9,605 bases of DNA from assembly GCA_947474875.1 (NCBI GenBank), contig CANJKY010000075.1, forward strand, positions 1 to 9,605, in the 5' to 3' direction. The notes below the pieces were generated by a model. The model made no database searches. It was not told the origin of the DNA and was given only the letters and a program-made list of their open reading frames with translations. The stretch comes from Gemmataceae bacterium (GTDB taxonomy: Bacteria; Planctomycetota; Planctomycetia; Gemmatales; Gemmataceae). Within the stretch, counting starts at the first letter, position 1. Every line of letters begins with the position of its first letter. Made by a program: the position numbers and the translations under genes. Below, piece after piece: positions 6,501 to 9,605 of this stretch.

Positions 6501-6828
6501 CGACCGTCTCGCCCATCGCCTGGGCCATGTCGGTGCCGGGGTGGAAGAACAGCTTCATCAGGGACATGCCCTGGACGTTCTTCGACTCGACGTGGTGGAT
6601 GCCGTTGATGTAGAGGAAGTGGTACTCGTAGTAGTTGGCGATCAGTCCTTCCATCTGCTGCGGGTCCATCCCGCCGTAGGGCTGGGCGACGTAGATCACC
6701 GGCAGGTTCAGGGCCGGGAAGATGTCCACCTTCATCCGGCTGTACGCCAGCCACCCGGCGAAGACCGTGCCGAGCGCCAGCACCATGACGGTGACCGGGC
6801 GATTCAGTGCCGCAGTGATCGGGTTCAT
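3586..6828 (-). CDS. RND efflux pump inner-membrane permease (AcrB/HAE-1-like)
   Basis: The protein has 1080 residues, the usual family length. ATG 6826-6828 is chosen because GAGAGG lies four bases upstream and the protein then begins MNPITAALNRPVTVMVLALG, typical of RND pumps; the frame extends to a TTG at 6852. TM1 is about 10-30, with a large periplasmic loop at 35-335. TM2-TM6 lie around 336-492 and TM7 around 521-540. The second loop spans 541-885 and TM8-TM12 lie around 886-1048. The internal repeat of two six-helix halves is clear. These pumps exchange protons for substrates such as drugs, lipids or toxic compounds, working as trimers. In TM4 the AcrB Asp407-Asp408 pair reads Asp405-Glu406 (GILVDESTVAVENV). 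In TM10 the position of Lys940 is Ala960 (GVATANAIL). Arg990 and Thr997 match AcrB Arg971 and Thr978. The motifs are not those of CusA-type metal pumps, but the substrate is unknown. The gene lies 75 bp after the outer-membrane factor and overlaps the adaptor by 11 bp. Confidence 0.95.
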   Translation of the reverse strand: MNPITAALNRPVTVMVLALGTVFAGWLAYSRMKVDIFPALNLPVIYVAQPYGGMDPQQMEGLIANYYEYHFLYINGIHHVESKNVQGMSLMKLFFHPGTDMAQAMGETVGYVNRSRAFMPPGTVNPFIMRFDTGSVPVGYLVMSSETRTIGEIQDKALFRVRPMFAAIEGVSAPPPFGGSQRTVVVRADPERLKAYGISADEVVQKLTEGNTIAPSGQIRDATRMPLVPSNAMVVKPEELGTIEVKPGVFLRDVVKHDPVTNRPLIDDASDIPTGYALVNGKRAVYILVTKRANASTLDVVNKVRANLSKMQAELPDDIKVSFEFDQSPYVTNSMKGVAFEGLLAAGLVGLMVLVFLRDWRSVIVVVLNIPFALVAALVALWLTGESINLMTLGGLALAVGILVDESTVAVENVHVQMERTPSVALAAWRGVTETAVPRLLAMLCVLAVFIPAFVMEGAARGLFLPLALAVGFSMIASYVLSSTFVPVLCVWLLRNKHHGPAVSHAPGFYSRSIGLLARVRWLLVPAYLALAAAVVLLVGPRLGTEIFPQVDAGSFQLRVRAPTGTRIEETEAITQEALRYVGEEVKAMGGEVDISLGYVGVVASSYPINAVYLWMGGPHESAVRVALKPGSVRVDDLKARLRDKLPAHLRAWTAARWKAAGLPADVADRRTGELRLSFEPADIVNEVMSFGSPTPVEVQVSGSNVAANRAHAEKLSVELAKIPALKDLQFAQPLDYPTVEVIVDREKLAASGGTAADVARAITPFTSSSRFTVPNYWRDPASGVGYQVQVEVPFTLVSSAKDLELVPVVANGHGAVYVRDVGTVKESTMPGEIDRYNMKRVVSLTGNIQGSDLGAVADQVDAAIKAAGDPPKGVAVDVRGQITPYRELFRGLAFGLAVAVVVIALMLTAYFQSVRLALIAVAPVPAVLAGVVTALFLTGSTLNLQSFMGAIMAVGVATANAILLVTFAERARVSGMTAREAAAEGARTRVRPILMTSCAMIAGMVPMALGVGEGGDQTAPLGRAVIGGLAAATLTTLLVLPAVFALVMGRTPARSASLSPFNPASRHFVPDAQESAHAT

Positions 6829-6869
6829 GATGCCTCTCGCCCGTGCCGACAATCCATCTCGTTATTGAA

Positions 6870-6882
6870 CCGTGGGACACGG
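6870..6882. repeat. Small inverted repeat in the OMF-pump spacer
   Basis: CCGTG, a three-base loop and CACGG form a 5-bp stem in the 75-bp gap between the outer-membrane factor and pump genes. It may tune mRNA processing or the ratio of the two proteins, or it may be chance in GC-rich DNA. No terminator T-tract or convincing separate promoter is visible, so the genes are probably one transcript. Confidence 0.25.
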
Positions 6883-6903
6883 CCCGTGGCGACAAGTGCT
6901 TGG

Positions 6904-8592
6904 TTAATTCGGCTTTAGGTTGGGTCGGCCGGGCGGGACGGCCCCGCTCGCACCGGCCGGCGGCGGGTCCACGGTCACGGGTCGTGGGTGGGGCAGCGGC
7001 AACGCGGGGATGCTGGTCGCGGGCAGGGTTTCGACCGGGCGGCCGACTTGGCACAGTGCCTGCGCCGGGTGGCCGAGGGCGCGGTACAGCCGGAACTGGG
7101 CGCGATTGTGGTCGCCCACCGCCTGATAGTAGTCCCGGTAGGCTTGGTCGAGGGCGGCCACGGCCGCCACCGCCTCCTGGGGGCGGAAGACCAGTATGAG
7201 TTGTTCCCCGGCCCGCTTCGTCTGGCCCAGCCCCTGGAGGTTCTTCTCGGCCGTCGCCGCCGCGTTCGCCACGCCCTCTTCGGCCGCCTTGACCCGCCGA
7301 GCGGCCCGCACCGCCTGGGCTTGAGCTTGCACCACCTCGGCCGTCACCATGTCTTGGGTGCGGAGGAGTTCCAGCAACGCCCGCCGGCTGTCCGCCTCGC
7401 GTTCCCGCACCTGCGCCCGGTTCCCGAATCCGAGGTTCTGGAACTCCCACACCGCTTGCAGGTCTACGCTGAATCGCGGGCCGAAGTTCTGCACGTCGTC
7501 GTTCACCCCGCCGCCGAGGTACCCGCCGGCCAGCCCCGGGGTGTTCGACCCGACCCCGCGAACGGCGAGTGTCGGATACAGCATCCGCCGCTTCTCTTGC
7601 TTCACCCGGACCAGCGCGGCTTGAACGACGGCCTGATACGACGCCAGTTCCGGGCGGTTGGTCAGGCCGATGGCGACCAACTCGTCCAGCGGTGCGGCCG
7701 GGTCGATCAGGCTCACCGAGAGCGACGGCTCCTCGGCCGGCTCGACCAGGGTGCCGGGCTGGAGCCGCAGCAAGCGGGTCAGGTCGGCACTCGCCACCTG
7801 CCAGCGTTCGTAGGCCAACTCGACGGCAGCACGGCGACGTGCGGCCTCCGTCCTGGCCCGGTTGACTTCGAGATCCGGCGTGAGGTCCGGGGCCAGCTTC
7901 TCCGTGCGGGCGACCAAGTCTTCCGCCCGCCGGAGCGACTCGGCGGCACCGGCCACCTCGCCGCGAGCCTGTTGGACGTTGAAGTACGCGATGGCGACCG
8001 CCAGTGTGGTGTCGTTCCGACTGGCCTGGGCATCAAACTGGGCGGCCCGCGCGACTTGCCGGGCGGCGAGCGGGGCGAACACCGCGTCCGAGGTCGAGAC
8101 GACGGCCTGCGGCCCGGCCCCGAGTAAGAACGACGACCGGCTGGTGGTGAACACGGTCCCGACGATGTCCTGAATCTGGCCGTCGTGCCGGAAGTAGTCC
8201 ACCCCGAAGTTCAGGTTCGGCAGCCACAACACCTTCGCCCGGTCGAGTTGAGCGGTCGCGGTTCGCACCCGCTCGTCGGCGATCTGGATGTCCAGGGCGT
8301 TCGCCCCGGTCAGCGTGAGTGCCGTCGAAAGGGTGATCGGCAGGGGCGTCCCCTGCGATTGGGCGTCAGGCGTCGCGGGCAACCTGAACTCGGCCTTTGC
8401 CAGTTTCACACCGCCCGAATCCGGCTCGGCCGCCGACTTCGGTGGCGGAAGTGAGTTCTGGCGGGCGACGAGTTGCGGAGCAGGAAGCGCAACCGGGACA
8501 GGGTCGTTGAGACTGGCACAGGCCGGGAGGCAGCCGAGTGAAGCCGCCGCGATGCACCGGAATGCCGTCTGCTTTGTCCGAGAGGTCCGCAT
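6904..8592 (-). CDS. Outer-membrane efflux factor (TolC/OprM-like), predicted lipoprotein
   Basis: The protein has 562 residues, longer than the roughly 450-500 of common TolC/OprM proteins because of an N-terminal linker and a C-terminal tail. The N-terminus is a signal peptide with lipobox LPAC and lipidated Cys25, as in OprM. Residues about 80-500 hold two OEP repeats. The first includes LSTALTLTGANALDIQIADE, the coiled-coil helix RVRTATAQLDRAKVLWLPNL and a beta-hairpin near GVDYFRHDGQ. The second starts near LVAIGLTNRPELASYQAVVQ and contains LYPTLAVRGVGS, then a second long alpha-helical hairpin rich in Ala and Gln. Such trimers form a beta-barrel in the outer membrane and an alpha-helical tunnel in the periplasm, completing the RND exit duct. 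The last 60 residues are Pro-rich and probably disordered. It is the first gene of the operon, with GGGGTG near the ATG as a ribosome-binding site. Confidence 0.9.
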   Translation of the reverse strand: MRTSRTKQTAFRCIAAASLGCLPACASLNDPVPVALPAPQLVARQNSLPPPKSAAEPDSGGVKLAKAEFRLPATPDAQSQGTPLPITLSTALTLTGANALDIQIADERVRTATAQLDRAKVLWLPNLNFGVDYFRHDGQIQDIVGTVFTTSRSSFLLGAGPQAVVSTSDAVFAPLAARQVARAAQFDAQASRNDTTLAVAIAYFNVQQARGEVAGAAESLRRAEDLVARTEKLAPDLTPDLEVNRARTEAARRRAAVELAYERWQVASADLTRLLRLQPGTLVEPAEEPSLSVSLIDPAAPLDELVAIGLTNRPELASYQAVVQAALVRVKQEKRRMLYPTLAVRGVGSNTPGLAGGYLGGGVNDDVQNFGPRFSVDLQAVWEFQNLGFGNRAQVREREADSRRALLELLRTQDMVTAEVVQAQAQAVRAARRVKAAEEGVANAAATAEKNLQGLGQTKRAGEQLILVFRPQEAVAAVAALDQAYRDYYQAVGDHNRAQFRLYRALGHPAQALCQVGRPVETLPATSIPALPLPHPRPVTVDPPPAGASGAVPPGRPNLKPN

Positions 8593-8765
8593 CCTGCACC
8601 CCGTTTCGATCTTGAGTTCTTCCTTCGGATTTATCGGGACAACGGTGTCGTCCGCTGTAACGCGGAACCTTAATTCCCCTTGATCTTTCCCAGTCCCCCG
8701 TCCTTGCCGAGGCTGTCACGGATACCATTTGCGCGACGGTGCCTTTTCCGACAGGAGGGTCAACC
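8593..8765. promoter_or_regulatory. Divergent intergenic region between efflux operon and cytochrome operon
   Basis: These 173 bases separate two outward-pointing operons, so both promoters should lie here. The part nearer the efflux operon is AT-richer. On the minus strand there is a GATAAAT element about 35 bases upstream of the outer-membrane factor start, but no well-spaced -35 box. On the plus strand TTGCCG (8704-8709) and a TACCAT are only 13 bases apart, too close for a standard sigma-70 promoter. I see no recognisable regulator site. Confidence 0.4.
8753..8758 (+). promoter_or_regulatory. Shine-Dalgarno site of the cytochrome gene
   Basis: AGGAGG sits seven bases before ATG 8766-8768. 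It decides this start over an in-frame upstream codon at 8739, which would give a MPFPTGGST extension ahead of the signal anchor. Confidence 0.8.
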
Positions 8766-9296
8766 ATGAGAAATCGTCAGGTGTCAGTCTGGGTTGCCGT
8801 TTCGCTCGGGGCGGTCGGATTCCTTCTCGGCGTCTGGGCCAGTCCGGGCGGTCGAACAACGGCGGCGGACAAAGCGGACCAGCCCAAGACCTCACCGGAA
8901 AGTTGGCTGAAGGGGACGACCGACGAACGTTTCACGACGACCGAGCGTCACCTTCGCGGGCTGGATGTGTCGATGCTCGAAATCGGCCATCGGTACGGCG
9001 AGTTGCTCGTCGCGGGCAGGGAACGGAACTGGGACCACGCCATCTATCAGGCCGAGAAGATCGACCTCTCCTTGCGGTTGGCGGTGGAGCGTCGCCCGAA
9101 GCGGGGCGAGGCGGCCAAGCCGTTCCTCGCCGCCGACTTGCCTCCGGTGCTGGCGGCGGCCAAAGCGAAGGACGCCGAGAAGCTCGACGCCGCTCTGACC
9201 CGGCTGCACGCCGGTTGCGTCGAGTGCCACAAGAAGGAGAACGTCCTTTACTTCAAGAGCGCGGTGGACCGGATCAAGGTATCCGCCTCCCGCTAA
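8766..9296 (+). CDS. Membrane-anchored or exported cytochrome c'-like protein (class II c-type)
   Basis: The protein has 176 residues. Residues 6-27 (VSVWVAVSLGAVGFLLGVWA and following) form a signal anchor or uncleaved signal peptide, followed by a polar linker to about residue 55. The rest is predicted to be a four-helix bundle: about 58-84, 88-110, 119-136 and 137-165. The only haem-binding motif is CVECH (151-155) near the C-terminus in the last helix, as in class II cytochromes c' and c556 and unlike class I cytochromes c. Met70 or His75 in the first helix could be the sixth haem ligand; this is inference. The function is likely periplasmic electron transfer or small-ligand binding. It is followed after 13 bp by the DoxX-family gene in the same direction, so they are probably cotranscribed. 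Family-level sequence conservation is weak, so the exact class is uncertain. Confidence 0.75.
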   Translation: MRNRQVSVWVAVSLGAVGFLLGVWASPGGRTTAADKADQPKTSPESWLKGTTDERFTTTERHLRGLDVSMLEIGHRYGELLVAGRERNWDHAIYQAEKIDLSLRLAVERRPKRGEAAKPFLAADLPPVLAAAKAKDAEKLDAALTRLHAGCVECHKKENVLYFKSAVDRIKVSASR

Positions 9297-9309
9297 AACG
9301 GAGGGTTCG

Positions 9310-9605
9310 ATGGGGCTTCTGCAACGAATGCTGCTCACCGACGCCCCGGCGGTCGTCATGCTGATCCGGGTGATGGTCGGGACCGTTTTCCTGTCCGAAG
9401 GGGTTCAGAAGTTTCTCTTCTCGGACGAACTCGGGGCCGGCCGGTTCGCCAAGATCGGCATCCCACGTCCTGATTTTTTCGGCCCGTTCGTCGGCGCATT
9501 CGAGGTGGCGTGCGGGACGCTCTTGCTGGTCGGACTCGGGACGCGGTTCGCGGCGGTCCCACTCCTGGCCGTCATCTCGGTCGCAATCGCCACGACCAAA
9601 CTGCC
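9310..9605 (+). CDS. DoxX-family membrane protein, 5' part
   Basis: ATG 9310-9312 follows a GGAGGG with a spacing of 4-5 bases. The frame stays open to the window edge, giving 98 whole codons. The visible sequence has a hydrophobic segment around VVMLIRVMVGTVFLSEGVQK, then FLFSDELGAGRFAKIGIP, FFGPFVGAFEVACGTLLLVG, and LGTRFAAVPLLAVISVAIAT. This is the DoxX pattern: a first membrane helix ending SEG-QKF, a conserved loop with GAGRF-KIGIP, and two further helices. DoxX-type proteins are small quinone-linked or redox-associated integral membrane proteins (one group is the DoxD part of thiosulfate:quinone oxidoreductase), but most have no tested function. Its place after the cytochrome gene supports an electron-transfer link. 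About a third of the protein is probably missing. Confidence 0.85.
   Translation, partial: MGLLQRMLLTDAPAVVMLIRVMVGTVFLSEGVQKFLFSDELGAGRFAKIGIPRPDFFGPFVGAFEVACGTLLLVGLGTRFAAVPLLAVISVAIATTKL

Noticed and set aside
4387..6918. Very long plus-strand open frame (843 codons) opposite the RND pump
   Set aside because: Its translation is rich in His, Arg, Gly and Asp with no domain, as expected for an antisense shadow of a GC-rich gene. The minus-strand frame is a full RND permease.
1..9605. CRISPR arrays, insertion sequences with terminal repeats, rRNA or riboswitches
   Set aside because: No regularly spaced repeats, transposase genes, conserved RNA cores or riboswitch motifs were seen on either strand.

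Overview
The window is a high-GC bacterial chromosome segment with strong third-position G/C in the real genes. The genes resemble those of a planctomycete, perhaps a Gemmata-like lineage. That is an inference from protein character and composition; no rRNA or other marker gene is present to prove it.

Layout, left to right. (1) Bases 1-357 (+) hold the 3' end of a YgiQ-type radical SAM protein gene. (2) Bases 340-1910 (-) hold a small accessory block. Read in its own direction it begins with a promoter and a 9-bp palindrome, followed by a toxin-antitoxin pair: an antitoxin with an AbrB-like N-terminus and a DUF1778-like tail, and a TacT-type GNAT toxin overlapping it by 8 bp. After these come a short, apparently frameshifted ORF and a protein made of two tandem HNH-type treble-clef units, both lacking the first catalytic histidine. 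The last gene runs into the end of ygiQ convergently with an 18-bp overlap. (3) Bases 1911-2240 carry no intact gene. They hold the promoter/palindrome and a short stretch that reads like the helix-turn-helix of a recombinase, which suggests past mobile-element activity. (4) Bases 2241-8592 (-) form a complete tripartite RND efflux operon in the order outer-membrane factor, inner-membrane pump, periplasmic adaptor. The adaptor start lies inside the end of the pump gene. (5) Bases 8593-8765 are a divergent intergenic region. (6) Bases 8766-9605 (+) hold a membrane-anchored cytochrome c'-like protein with a C-terminal CxxCH motif and, 13 bp later, the start of a DoxX-family membrane protein cut by the window edge.

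How the genes work together. The three efflux proteins should assemble into one envelope-spanning export machine, with substrate unknown. The GNAT protein and its partner should form a self-regulating type II toxin-antitoxin module. The cytochrome and DoxX proteins probably form a small envelope redox unit. The most unusual features are the chimeric antitoxin, the double HNH protein with both catalytic histidines replaced, and the altered proton-relay residues in the RND pump. I see no clear new multi-gene system, CRISPR array, intact insertion sequence or intact RNA gene.
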